A stretch of 64,000 bases of DNA from Ornithodoros turicata. Taxonomy: Eukaryota; Arthropoda; Arachnida; Ixodida; Argasidae. The stretch is taken from the NCBI RefSeq assembly GCF_037126465.1, contig NC_088201.1, positions 130,634,665-130,698,664 of the forward strand, written 5' to 3'. Position 1 is the first letter of the stretch. The number at the start of each line of letters is the position of its first letter. Under the pieces are notes generated by a model that was not told where the DNA came from, did no database searches, and worked only from the letters and a program-made list of their open reading frames with translations. Positions 1 to 10,620 of the stretch are shown one piece after another. The translations under genes were made by a program, and so were the position numbers.

Positions 1-54
1 TGGTACACATATCCTCAATCCAATATGTATTTAAAATAACTTCAGTGCACTCAC

Positions 55-779
55 CAGGGCTAGACGGTGCACTTTCCATGTCTCTGGCTGTACAAGCATC
101 ACAATATTGCAAATCACATAATCTGATAAAGTCTCAGTTCTGGAAGAAGGTGTAGCATACATGGTGATGGTAGTCTGATTCTCTTCCTTGGCTGACTTGC
201 GTTAACTACGAAAAAGAGCACATTCTGTAAAGCACCAGTGATTAAACATGCTATTTGACATGACAGTTTAATTATAACAATACCTGCACCAGTATCCTCT
301 CCTTCGCTGGATTCCGACTCGAGGTGCGACGTGTATTCCGCGTCCCTTGCGTTTTTCTTTGCCTTCTTGAAGCTGTCTATTTCACAAAAACAACACTTAG
401 AAAAAACTGAGGGGCAGCCTGAAAGTCACGGCAATATTCGCTACACTTACTGAAGGACGCCATGCACTCGCAAGGACAAATCTCCCAGTCGGCCTCCGGC
501 TCGCACAGTTCCTTTACCATCTCCAATATCTTTGAATTTGGTTTGTTTGTTGGCCACAAACACATCCTTCCAGCAACTATCCACTTCGTTGGCACGAATT
601 CGACGGTGTCATTCCCGAACTTCACGACCGTGAATTTCTTACTGAAATCCACAAAGGAAATAAGTTAGAAGGTAGGTGCGCATTTGCACCAAATTGCGGC
701 GTGGTGTCGGGTGGGCGGTGGACGAAATTCACCGCCTAATAACAAAAAAGAAGATAACGTCTGTGACAGCATACCTCAT
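55..779 (-). CDS. Partial multi-exon gene, N-terminal domain of DUF4806-type arthropod protein
   Basis: Four exons can be joined on the minus strand: 779-775 (ATGAG only), 641-451, 376-284 and 191-55. Every junction has GT..AG ends and the phases agree, so the frame stays open for about 142 codons, then leaves the window to the left at a GTGAGT donor. The first exon gives only Met plus two bases of the second codon; the protein starts MSKKFTVVKF. The domain has the pattern VVKF-x5-EFVPTKWI, then CLWPTNK, then a spaced PEADW, then a lysine-rich stretch and AEYTSHLESE. This resembles the N-terminal region of a large arthropod family that often carries a C-terminal DUF4806 domain; its function is not known to me. 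The acceptor before 641 has a strong branch-like CTAAC and pyrimidines. The last exon's acceptor (193-192) was chosen because it alone keeps the frame open. No C-terminal domain is visible, so family membership is inferred from the N-terminus. Confidence 0.6.
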
Positions 780-1325
780 GTTTCGCTAGTCCCTTTCAAC
801 GTCGGAGCCACCACCTCTGTCAGACGTACCCGATAGCAAATTAAATGAAACAACGAAAAGATGCCGCAAGCTGAAATACACCGTGCTGAAATACGAAAGA
901 CAAAAATGGCGCGGAAACAAGAAGCAGGAAGCGGAAACGCGTGAAGGCGCGCACTTGATTCGGTACATTTGATTCGCGCAGTTTTCATTTCGTTAAAAAA
1001 CCGCAAAATATAAGAACACACGAAAAAAACGTAATATAAAGATATATATCCTTCAGGTGTACAGGAGAGTTCCTGAAAAACATGTCTGCTTCCGGCCCGA
1101 AGTTGCTGTTCGCGGCGATCCGCTTGTTTACATCTGCAGAAAGTCGTCGCAACGCTGATTCTTTTTGTGGTCATTCGTAGTGTCGTACTGTTTCCGATCT
1201 GTATATTTTGTATTTACTTACATACGTCTGTTGTCGCACGATATGTACTGAACCTGCCTCCCACGCACAGCTGTGCGTTGTACGGAATACCGTATCCTCC
1301 GTCTGTGAAAGGTGCCGTTCGCGTC
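780..1325. promoter_or_regulatory. Divergent intergenic region between the DUF4806-type gene and the transposase-like ORF
   Basis: This stretch separates two divergent coding starts (ATG at 779 on minus, ATG at 1326 on plus). It must hold both 5' ends if both are transcribed. A TATAAA lies at 1035-1040 on the plus strand about 290 bases before the plus-strand ATG. The plus-strand frame is open from 1167, but without an ATG before 1326. No promoter element is decisive, so the call is by position only. Confidence 0.3.
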
Positions 1326-3215
1326 ATGTCGAGGTGGACGCGTTACCGGCAGATACGTAAAGAATACGAGCACGCCGTGAACGAAATAGCGAACAGTGAT
1401 GCACCGGAAGCACCTGCCCCTCCGAGTACGAGCCCCATGTTCGGAAACGGGGAAGACGACGGCCGTGAACTGCATAGTGATGAGGACGAAAGCATCGTGC
1501 CGCGTTTCGATACGTCGGAATCGGATCTGTCGTGGGGGGAGTCCAGTGATCATGAAGAGGTACAAGACGAAACACGTGAAGCTACCCTACGTCCAGAAGA
1601 TCCAGAACAGGATTTGGTGAACCAACTGGCCAATCTTTCTTTGAAACATAATTTGACGCACGCATGCATAAACGACATTGCGGCTCTGCTCAGGTCCCGT
1701 GGTCATAATGTTCCAAAAGATGCAAGGACCATTCTCGGGACAGAAAGGAAAGCTCCGGTGGATCAAAATGGGACATTTGTCCATTTTGGTCTAAAGACTG
1801 CTATCATGGAGTCTATCCAAGTTGGGCCTCCACCTGCTGAAGTCAAACTTCAAGTAAATATCGATGGACTGCCATTGTACAAGAGCTCCTCGACGAGTTT
1901 CTGGCCGATTTTGGGAATGGTCATGGGCTGTAGCATGAAGGAGCCATTTCTCATCAGCGTGTACTGTGGCACAGGAAAGCCGCCAGATTTGCAGGCGTTT
2001 TTGGGACCCTTCATCGAGGAAGTTCAGGATCTTACTAGAAGTGGATTGCATTATAAAGGACGACACATCAGTGTAAAGTTGAGTGCTATCATATGTGATG
2101 CTGTTGCACGTAGCTACCTAAAATGCATAAAAAGTCATAATGGCTATTATGGCTGTGAACGATGCACACAGAAGGGAGTTCACTGTGAAAACAGACTGCT
2201 CTTTCTGGACTTGGACTCTGCCCTTCACACGGACGCAAGTTTCCGTGAACAGCTTTGTTCACTCCACCACACCGGTGTGTCACCTTTTCTTGAGCTGGAT
2301 ATCGACATGATTGCAGTCTTTCCACTGGACTATATGCATCTGCTGTGCTTGGGGGTGATGAAAAGACTTATGCATATTTGGACAGGAAGAAAATACGGTA
2401 GAGCAAAGCTGACTACTGAACAGCAGTGCATTCTAAGTGAGAGGCTAAATTCCTACCGCAAGGATTTTCCTGCTTCGTTTCAAAGGAAGCCGAGAGGCAT
2501 CGAAGAGCTTGACAGGTGGAAAGCCACAGAGTTTCGCACCTTTTTGTTGTACACGGGACCAGTGGCTTTAAAGCAGTTGTTGCCTGACAAGCTTTACCAC
2601 CATTTTCTTCTCATCCATGTAGCAGCAAGGATACTAGCTGCACCTAATTTACACAGGGTGCACAACGAGTATGCGGACAAGCTGTTACGATACTTTGTTC
2701 AAGAAATGGGTGTACTTTATGGCACAACGCACCTTGTCTACAACGTTCATTCCCTCATTCATCTAGCAAGAGACTGTCTAAATCATGGCCCCCTTGATTC
2801 CTTCAGCGCTTTTTGCTTTGAATCGTTCTTAGGGAAGCTAAAAGGAAAGCTGCGAACAACAAGCTGTCCCTTGTCACAGCTGAGCCGACGAGTTTCAGAG
2901 GTGAAGCACACAACAGAATATGCTACTAGAACTAAAGTGGAAACTGTCAAACAAGGTTTTTCGTACATCCTGGAAGGCAACACTGTTGTGCGTGTCAGTG
3001 AGGTACTAGCATCACAGGTTCGTGTTACTGTATTCTCAAACAAGAGAGACTTTTTCACCTACCCCATGAAATCATCTACTATGAACATCTTTCGTGTTGA
3101 GAACCGAAGCACTAGCTGTGTACGGACCATGCAGCTGAGTGCCCTCATGAAGGGAAAGCCGTGTGTGCTTCTCAGTTACAAGTGTGAGCACGTTGCTCTA
3201 CCCTTGCTGCACTAA
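1326..3215 (+). CDS. TNP2-like (CACTA/EnSpm-type) transposase or domesticated derivative, 629 aa
   Basis: A single uninterrupted ORF of 629 codons begins at the first ATG (MSRWTRYRQIRKEYEHAV). An acidic, low-complexity N-terminal region (about residues 20-110) is followed by a conserved core. Recognisable blocks are DGLPLYKSSSTSFWPI starting at residue 180, a zinc-knuckle-like C-x2-C-x6-C at residues 277-287, FPLDYMHLLCLGVMKRL from residue 331, and DSFSAFCFESFLGKLK from residue 491. In plant TNP2 proteins similar blocks surround the transposase_21 and DUF4218 regions, and animal genomes hold many proteins of this layout. I infer D180 and D334 as catalytic candidates. Possible poly(A) signals are ATTAAA (3271) and AATAAA (3379). 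The intact frame suggests recent activity or selection. No terminal inverted repeats were found around it, although other elements in the window have CACTG/CACTC ends. The superfamily assignment is from memory of motif patterns. Confidence 0.7.
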   Translation: MSRWTRYRQIRKEYEHAVNEIANSDAPEAPAPPSTSPMFGNGEDDGRELHSDEDESIVPRFDTSESDLSWGESSDHEEVQDETREATLRPEDPEQDLVNQLANLSLKHNLTHACINDIAALLRSRGHNVPKDARTILGTERKAPVDQNGTFVHFGLKTAIMESIQVGPPPAEVKLQVNIDGLPLYKSSSTSFWPILGMVMGCSMKEPFLISVYCGTGKPPDLQAFLGPFIEEVQDLTRSGLHYKGRHISVKLSAIICDAVARSYLKCIKSHNGYYGCERCTQKGVHCENRLLFLDLDSALHTDASFREQLCSLHHTGVSPFLELDIDMIAVFPLDYMHLLCLGVMKRLMHIWTGRKYGRAKLTTEQQCILSERLNSYRKDFPASFQRKPRGIEELDRWKATEFRTFLLYTGPVALKQLLPDKLYHHFLLIHVAARILAAPNLHRVHNEYADKLLRYFVQEMGVLYGTTHLVYNVHSLIHLARDCLNHGPLDSFSAFCFESFLGKLKGKLRTTSCPLSQLSRRVSEVKHTTEYATRTKVETVKQGFSYILEGNTVVRVSEVLASQVRVTVFSNKRDFFTYPMKSSTMNIFRVENRSTSCVRTMQLSALMKGKPCVLLSYKCEHVALPLLH

Positions 3216-3506
3216 ATATAGAGTCTTTGCGTCTCCTCTACATTTCCTCCACCAATGAGAGCAAGACTTAATTAAAAACGTCCTTTTCTGTGCCAGACAA
3301 CATTGCTGCACCGAGACAAGTGTTGCGTGTTCCAGAAAACCCTGAAATGTGATGCCTACATAGGAACAGCTTTCAATTAATAAATTTTGGTCACTGTTTG
3401 GTCACTCTTCAGTACACCTTCGCCCTGCTATGCTGATTTAGTGGTATTGCTTTGTAAATGTCTTCCTAGCTGTCTGGAATGTACTTACAAGGTCAGCAAG
3501 CATGCA
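3216..3506 (+). other. 3' flank of the transposase-like ORF
   Basis: Non-coding. It holds ATTAAA at 3271-3276 and AATAAA at 3379-3384, both plausible poly(A) signals for the upstream ORF. No other feature was seen before the tandem array. Confidence 0.35.
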
Positions 3507-4380
3507 TACTGGTGATGAGCTTGTAAAAGGGGAATAATTGTGTGCGACATTAGCCCGTAAAGGTCCTCCTATATTTCTACGGTGTAATGGACGCTGGTGG
3601 CAGGGCACGCTGTTGACCTCTGTCGGCTTCTCTTAGGAATTTGAGTACGCATCTACCTTCAACTCTGATTTAGGCAACCCGACCAGCTGTGAAAGCAGTT
3701 TTTTTTTTTTAACTTGTGTTCGTGAACACATTTTTTCAGCCCTACTGTCCTATCTGGCAGCACCGTGATGCTGCTTAACAGTGTGTGTTTGTCCGTACTG
3801 GTGATGAGCTTGTAAAAGGGGGATAATTGTGTGCGACATTAGCCCGTAAATGTCCTCCTATATTTCTACGGTGTAATGGACGCTGGTGGCAGGGCACGCT
3901 GTTGACCTCTGTCGGCTTCTCTTAGGAATTTGAGTACGCATCTACCTTCAACTCTGATTTAGGCAACCCGACCAGCTGTGAAAGCAGTTTTTTTTTTTTA
4001 ACTTGTGTTCGTGAACACATTTTTTCAGCCCTACTGTCCTATCTGGCAGCACCGTGATGCTGCTTAACAGTGTGTGTTTGTCCGTACTGGTGATGAGCTT
4101 GTAAAAGGGGGATAATTGTGTGCGACATTAGCCCGTAAAGGTCCTCCTATATTTCTACGGTGTAATGGACGCTGGTGGCAGGGCAGGCTGCTGACCTCTG
4201 TCAGCTTCTCTTAGGAATTTGAGTACGCATCTACCTTCAACTCTGATTTAGGCAACCCGACCAGCTGTGAAAGCAGTTTTTTTTTTAAATCTTGTGTTCG
4301 TGAACACATTTTTTCAGCCCTACTGTCCTATCTGGCAGCACCGTGATGCTGCTTAACAGTGTGTGTTTGTCCGTACCGGT
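3507..4380. repeat. Tandem array, 289 bp unit, 3 copies
   Basis: Units start with TACTGGTGATGAGCTTGTAA at 3507, 3796 and 4085, with a diverged restart at 4375, so the period is 289-290 bp. Copies are nearly identical (a few substitutions and T-run length changes), which implies recent amplification or homogenisation. Each unit contains a T-run and a short palindrome GTGTTCGTGAACAC. No coding potential was found. Confidence 0.9.
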
Positions 4381-4389
4381 TAGGAGCTC

Positions 4390-5228
4390 GTAAACTTGCT
4401 TGTGACTTATTAATAATTAATGTTAAGCTGTGATGACTGTCTTTTTAATCAGTTCTGCTGTCACGGATAAGTCAGAGGATCGACATTTAAGTTTGCTGAA
4501 CGACAATGTATTTTGTTCGAAATTGAAACATATTATACTGGCATTGCCAGCTTCGCTGTGTATGTCGGTCACAAGTTTGCATTGACACGCAAATTTCTTG
4601 ACATACGTTTTCATGGAAATCTGATAACCGACACCAAGCCGATACTGCCAACTTGCATGAGATATCGGTCACAAGTTGGCAGTGTCGGGGATATGTTCGC
4701 ATACTTTGCCGACATGGTACCAACTTTGAGCCGATGTGCCTATACCGTGATATTTATTTTGATTGCATGACTTATTAGTGAATGCAACCATTTGGTATGA
4801 TAGAGTGAGGGTACTGATGTGCAAATTTCATTAAATGTAATCGTTTTCGTTTAAATTTGTTTACCCGACACCAGGCCGATACTGCCAACTTGCATGAGAT
4901 ATCGGTCACGAGTTGGCAGTGTCGGGCATATGTTCACATACACTGCCGACACGGCACCAACTCTGAGCCAACATGTCTGTACAGGTATATTAATTTGCAT
5001 TACACAACTTATTAGCCCATGCTGCAGTTATATATCATCAAGTAAGGACATCGATATGCAAATTTCTTGTATTATAAGGTTTTTTGTCAAAATTTGTTTA
5101 ACCGACATCAAGCCGACACTGCCAACTTGCCTGGGGATATCGGTCACAAGTTGGCAGTGTCGGGGTTATGTTGGACCGACATGCCCAACTTGGTACCGAC
5201 ATCGGTCCGATGTCATCTGCTGCTTGGG
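4390..5228. repeat. Tandem array, 237 bp unit with internal inverted repeat
   Basis: Units are anchored on GACACCAAGCCGATACTGCC-like sequence at 4630, 4867 and 5104 (237 bp spacing), with a degenerate partial unit before the first. Each unit holds an inverted repeat: ACTGCCAACTTG is answered about 20 bases later by CAAGTTGGCAGTGTCGG. Copies are more diverged than in the neighbouring 289 bp array. The array ends at 5228 with TGCTGCTTGGG, which is the inverse of the end of the next element (5610). Confidence 0.85.
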
Positions 5229-5609
5229 ATTGCTTTTATTGGAAAGCTATGATATGTAGACAAGAGAAAGAAAGGTATCTTGTAAAGAGTTGCTTTATTA
5301 TGGACGACGCGTGACGAGCTGATAAACAATTGACGCTGACATTGATAAACAACTGACGTTAGTCACGAGTTGTTGACGAGCACAACAGTTAAATCCAACT
5401 CACATCGCGGGCACATACAACAGTAATGATACCGAAACTACCGCTGTGTGTCGCTAAAAGCGCAGTCGTCCACCCCTCTGAGGCAGTGCACTTTCCTGAT
5501 TTCGCCAGCTTCCGCTTGCCGCTAGGGTGTCGTACCGAGGAAAAAATACACCGCTCGCGTGTTCCGTAAACTTTTGTCGGGACCTGTACGTACCCGTGTT
5601 GCACAAATG
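5229..5609. other. Intergenic stretch, nothing recognised
   Basis: Contains short repeats of TTGATAAACAA and TGACGAG type around 5300-5390. No coding exon, RNA gene or element end was identified. Confidence 0.4.
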
Positions 5610-6076
5610 CCCAAGCAGCACGGCAAGATTGAACGTTGAAGCGTGTGAAAATACCTAATTCAGGACATCTTTACATCCAACAACTTCCCGCAGATTATAC
5701 ATATTATTCGAAACAGTCAACGTACTTGGCAATCCCAATGTAACGTTCGCTAGAATTCGACAACTCAACATTCCACGTTCTGGACGATGCCGTGTTTTTT
5801 TTTTTCTGTTTTTTTTTATGCAATCATGTGCAACGTGGATCAATTAGATCCGCAGGAATGAAAAAGGAAAAATCAGAAAAAAAGTATTATGAATGCTGAA
5901 TATTATGCAGGATAATGCTTTATTATTACACGGACTCCCCGTTGGTGTTATCACAGAAATATTGGTGGCGCAAAATGGGTTTGCCAATATATGGGCAGCC
6001 CATAGTGGGCCAATATTGGCAATCTTGGCAATCCGTATGGGTCCAATATTGGACCAATATTGGCGTGCTGCTTAGG
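5610..6076. mobile_element. Short non-autonomous DNA element with imperfect ~22 bp TIRs
   Basis: Left end CCCAAGCAGCACGGCAAGAT; the reverse complement of the right end reads CCTAAGCAGCACGCCAATAT, a good match. The right side contains repeated CCAATATTGG palindromes. No coding capacity. It abuts the truncated Penelope RT at 6078 and may have inserted into it. No convincing target-site duplication was seen. Confidence 0.6.
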
Positions 6077-6077
6077 T

Positions 6078-7170
6078 AGGTACGTTGATGATTACCTTGT
6101 TGTCGCAAAAGAGGGAACGGGACCTGTTGACAATGTACGGAGTATTTTTGAGGGTGCTGCCCCAGATCTTCAGTTTACGGTGGAATGGATGAATGATGAA
6201 TGGGTAGGCTGCAGTATTTAGATTTGTGGTTAATTATGAAGGAGGAGCACCTCTGTTGGCGTTGTCAACAGAGGTCCATCAAGCCTATCTTGCCGTTTTC
6301 ATCTAACCTCCTAAGTTGGTGAACCAGACTAAGCTCTAACCAGTCTAAGTTGGTGAAAAGAGGCGTTGCACAGAGTTGTTTAAAATCCTCCTTGGATAGA
6401 TCGTGCTTCCATGAGATGGAAATAAGCTTTAAGGCACAAGTGGACAGATTAAGGAATGTGGGGTTCCTTGTTGATTTGCTTGTGGGGATCTGCGATAAAG
6501 TTCTGAAGTTCCTGGGGTCTGAGAGCCGGATGTTGAAAGATTGTTTTTCCGGGCCCACTGTCATTCCCTATGTTCATAAAGTCTCGCATAATCTAAAATA
6601 AATGTCTGAAAAGAGGGGGGTTAAAGTGGTTTTTGGAGGGGGAAGGAAATTTTCTTCCCTACCTGCAATAGTTAACGATGTTCGGGGGGTTGAAAAGAGA
6701 GTATGCGTTGTGAAGCATATGGATAGATTTGTTAGCTGTGTTTCTCATGTTGTGTATGAAATTCCATTGTCATGTGCGTCCATGTATCTGGGCCAAACAG
6801 GAAGGTGTATAAATGTTCGTTTGAGAGAGCACAAGTATAGTTTATCTGCACGTTCTGGTAATCTTTTTTTTTACATATGAGGGATTGTGGTTGTCTGCCT
6901 TTGTTCGGTGACACGCAGATAAAGGCCAGGTTCTCCGATAGCAGGGAACGAGAAATCTGGGAAGCTTTTTTGATAGCGGAGGGGGGTGACAAGTGCGTCA
7001 GCAGCGCTTCCATTGGGTTGACGACGAAGGAAAGGGAATTTGTGAGCTCTTTTAAGGAACGGTTGTTGTCGAAACATAAATGTTCTTATTGCGCTAACTA
7101 TGTGTCTGTCGTCCTTGTGTTTTTAGCGCTTTTATTCCGCCATGTCTTACCAACAGGCCCAGTCTGAAGT
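6078..7170 (+). pseudogene. Decayed Penelope-like element: RT C-terminus plus GIY-YIG endonuclease
   Basis: The RT motif GRYVDDYLVV starts at 6075-6081. Past a stop and frame changes come blocks typical of tick PLEs: KPILPFSS-like (near 6280), RGVAQSCLKSSL (6353 on), VIPYVHKVSHNLK (6560-6600), VVYEIPLSC and YLGQTGRCINVRLREHK (6749-6835). The last two form the GIY-YIG endonuclease, followed by REIWEAF (6949 on) in a third frame. Upstream RT palm motifs are missing, with the TIR element at 5610-6076 lying at the break. Stops and frameshifts show it is dead. PLEs are retroelements that pair a telomerase-related RT with this nuclease; family assignment is firm, clade is not. Confidence 0.85.
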
Positions 7171-7214
7171 TTAAAGGCACTGCAGTGCTTGCTAGGTTCA
7201 CAAACTCTGTGGGA

Positions 7215-8045
7215 TCCTAACGAGACTCGGTGCGGCAATCGGGCGTCATGCTATCTGATTCTTAATCCTAGGTATTATCGATCAGTTATAGTTAATCACG
7301 AGGCCACGTACAAGGAGGGCATATATATGTTGCTTATGTGTGCACTTTTGACTATGATCGCGAAAGGAAAGGTCTTGATGGGCACGGGGATAGCGTTCAT
7401 AGAACACTGGTCTCCGTTGTCCATCCATCTAATTCTTCTAATCCGAGTTCATTCAAAACGCTAGCACGAGACGCAGCGTGGCGCCAGCGGCCCTTTGGGT
7501 TCATGCAATAGGGCGCCATCCTACCTGATTATAATCCAAGCGATTATCAATCAGTTAGTTAACCACGAGACCAGAATAACAGGACGGCATATGTATGTTG
7601 GTTATGTGTGCACTTTTGATTATGAACGCGAAGAGCAAGGTTTAGATGGACGCGGGAACAGTGTCCATTGAACTCTGTCTTCATTATACTACGAGCTAAT
7701 CCGCTTTCATTCAAAATTTAAAGAAGTGACGCAGCGTGGGCGCCGGCGGCCTCCGGGTTCTTGCAACAGGGCGCGATATGCTGTCTGATTATTAATCCTA
7801 GCGATTATCAATCAGTTATTGAATCTCGAGGCGACTAAAGGAGGGCGTGTGGGTTATATACATGTGCAATTTTGATTATGAACGCGAAGAGAAAGCTCTG
7901 GATGGGCACGAGCACAGCGTTCATTGAACATTGGTCTCCGTTGTTCATCCTATCTAATCCTTCTAATCCGTGTTCATTCAAAACGCAATCACGAAAAGCA
8001 ACGTGGTGCCGGCGGACCTTCGGGTTCTTGCTATAGGGTGCCGTA
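7215..8045. repeat. Diverged tandem array, ~265 bp unit, 3 copies
   Basis: Three successive copies share GGGCG(T/C)CAT..CTGATT..TAATCCTA at about 7240, 7511 and 7770, then GTGTGCACTTTTGA-like and GAACACTGGTCTCCGTTGT-like blocks at matching spacing. Copies differ by many substitutions, so this array is old. It directly follows the PLE remnant and could derive from its 3' region, but no link is visible in sequence. Confidence 0.75.
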
Positions 8046-9519
8046 GTTTCTAATTTGCGCATTGTGTTTGTAAATATTACAAAGAATTAAAGGCACTCAA
8101 TTTGGTGTGCTGGCAATATTTCGTTTATTTTTTGTGGTTTCACGTATTCCATTGTGCATGCGTGTGTGTGTGACGTGTAGTGCACGAGCGAGGTGTGTCT
8201 GCACCGGCAGGCTTTTTGTGCTGTTCTTTTGTACACTCATGTAAATAAACATGTGAACGAATAGTAGGCTTGCTGTTTCTGTTCTTAAGGCGTTGCACCT
8301 GTAGTAAGTAAGTATACATTGTGCTAATTCTGACTGCTTGATTTTGTGTTGCTTTTATCTTGTATTTCTCTCTTTGAAAGACAGACAGTGTACTTACCTG
8401 AATGACCATTCCATAACCCATATATACTGCAATTCAATCCAGACCATTTCCTGTCGTTTCAGTTTAGGTTAATTGACACCAGCCCCCTGCGTCTGTCAGG
8501 CGGCAGAGATGTTCGGCCTCAAAGCCAGAGCAGCCATCGTAAAATGTATCTGGAGAGTAACGTCAAAAATACACTGGCCATGCAAGAGCCAGAGAATCAT
8601 GTTGCATACCCTTAGGGGTTGCAAAATGCTTGTGATGAGGACGTTACATATGCGCCACATATAGCGACTGCTGTCTTACTGAGGCAAAAACTTCAAAATA
8701 CAAAATGATTGCAGTACGGCACACACTAAGAAAATGAAAGGCCCATCTTCAGAAGGGGATTTTGTTCTGGTATCTGTGCACTGGTCGACAAGGTCTGGGA
8801 TGCACACCTGTGCGCTTAGCTGCAAGAGGAAAGCGGTTTGATGTAAACGCTTCTGATTGATCTTGGACCCTGGCAGTCAGACGAAAAGGATTAAACAGAA
8901 TAACAGTGTGCGTCAACATAAGAAACCAGCAGACTTAGCGCATTGTTGAAGGGAACTAGAAGGACTTCTGCCCTTAAGGAAGACCAAGTTCCAGTGGATT
9001 GCATCTTCAAAGCTAAGCATCTGCGGAGTGAGATGGGGAATACCTAGGCTGAGGAAATAACAAAGAATTTCACTCTTAAGACTGATGCAGAGGTGTGCAG
9101 TCTCAGGCATTTATATGCTATTGCTTGGGCACACTTTGTTACGATTTTAATCATTCTCTTTGCCCTGTTCTGGAACGAGGACTTTCCCATCGCAATGCTA
9201 TTTTCGTACAAGCAGCTACACCGAGCGTGACATAATTTGTGTTGACAGTAGTTTTATTTTTAGCGTTTATTTTTAGCTTTATTCAGCTCTGAGTAGGTAA
9301 AGTTATGTGCCTTGTTTATTTACTAGGTCTCCACAGGAATGTCCGGCTACGGATGTCAATTCCCCAGCTCATCGGAGCTTTTGTCCAGTCCAAGGTGTGC
9401 ATAGTAGAAGATGCCTGCCGAAGACATAAGAACAACATGGACAGAGAAGCGGAAGAACTGTAGTCAAAGGGAGGGCGTAGGGAATGCCGATTACAATAAA
9501 CCAGTATATCACCTATCAA
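8046..9519. other. Intergenic stretch, no gene supported
   Basis: A (GT)n tract lies near 8160-8172. Short frames on both strands lack recognisable domains and have no supporting splice structure. Nothing else was identified. Confidence 0.4.
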
Positions 9520-10620
9520 TTTTCGTTTAGCCTTTGCTCCAAAAAGCCCATTCTACACTGACACATACTTTACAAATAGTGAAAGAAATGAAACATAATA
9601 AAGCGGTTGGCTACGATGACATTAGACACCACAGAAAACATGGCGACAAACAATGAAAATTTAGTAGACTGTCATCTACATAGCAGCAGATTTTGCTCTG
9701 GAGTGATATCTGAAGGTCTGAACTAAGCAGTGAACAAGACCTATTTATAGGAAACGACTTAGGAAGAAAAGTACAAGATCATGCATATGTTAGAGATATT
9801 ACACTATGGAAAAATATGTAGTGAAATATCTTGAAAAAAGAAAAAGGACTGCTCAGTCATCGTCAGTACGGATTCCGAGCAAAAACAGAAAAGTATGATT
9901 CATTTGTTGGAAGACTTCTATGATCAGATAAATAGGTCGCTGGATCAAGGAATGGGGGTGGTTTTGGTTTCTATGGACTTTTTGTGGTCATTTCAGACTA
10001 CAAATCTTGACATTCTTTTAAGAAGATTGTGTTGTAGTGGAATGAGAGGGTACATATACATAAATGCTTTAAGGATTACCTGCAAAACTGGGAATATACC
10101 GTAAATGTAGACAACACCTATAGTTTGGTTTGTGGCAAAAATTGTGGTACAGGTGCCTCTTAAGATGCACGTGGACATGTGCAAATGTGCACATGTATTG
10201 ACTACGTCGATACTATCAAATATCTTGGAATGCATATTGATTTGCATATAAAGTGGCATACTCGAGATACAATATGTAAAAATGTGCCAGGTTTCAGCAC
10301 AACTATATTTTATCAAAAATAATGTTGTAAAGTTTGCACTTGGGGTATTGTTACTGAATTACGGGATAGAAATTCCACTAAATACCTGACAAATTAAATA
10401 AAATCCATTCAAAGAAGGTTACTCCAAAATATTCTTCCCAGTTGGCGTTGCTCAGAAACGGGACAGCTCGTAGAATGCTGAACAACAGTCTACAGTACAC
10501 ACTTCAGGGGAATTAGGGTTGTACAAGAGTTTATGGAAGGTTCAGCATGTTCCATAAACTTTTGTCCAACATTGTACAAGAAAGTGCAAGTTTTGAATTT
10601 CTGTAGTTTATATAGATATA
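9520..10620 (+). pseudogene. Decayed LINE reverse transcriptase fragment
   Basis: Translated fragments in shifting frames follow the order of a non-LTR RT: KAVGYDDI (near 9607), LLSHRQYGFRAKTEK (9850-9893), EDFYDQINRSLDQGMGVVLV and SMDF (9910-9980), ILLRRLCCSGMRGY (10012-10053), TIKYLGMHIDLHIKWH (10215-10260), then IQRRLLQNILPSW (10408 on). The catalytic YADD box is not legible. Many stops and frameshifts show an old, dead copy. Orientation is plus. Clade cannot be assigned from this. Confidence 0.65.

Noticed and set aside
377..652. Single-exon 91-codon gene on the minus strand starting at 652
   Set aside because: Its start would be GTG and the real coding part is bounded by an acceptor at 642-643 and a donor at 450-445; the spliced model fits better.
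1167..1325. Longer N-terminus for the transposase-like ORF
   Set aside because: The upstream extension starts at GTG and has no ATG; the hydrophobic translation is unlike the family. ATG at 1326 starts a family-like MSRW.. sequence.
3507..5228. CRISPR array
   Set aside because: Unit lengths of 237 and 289 bp with no short repeat-spacer pattern, in eukaryotic DNA.
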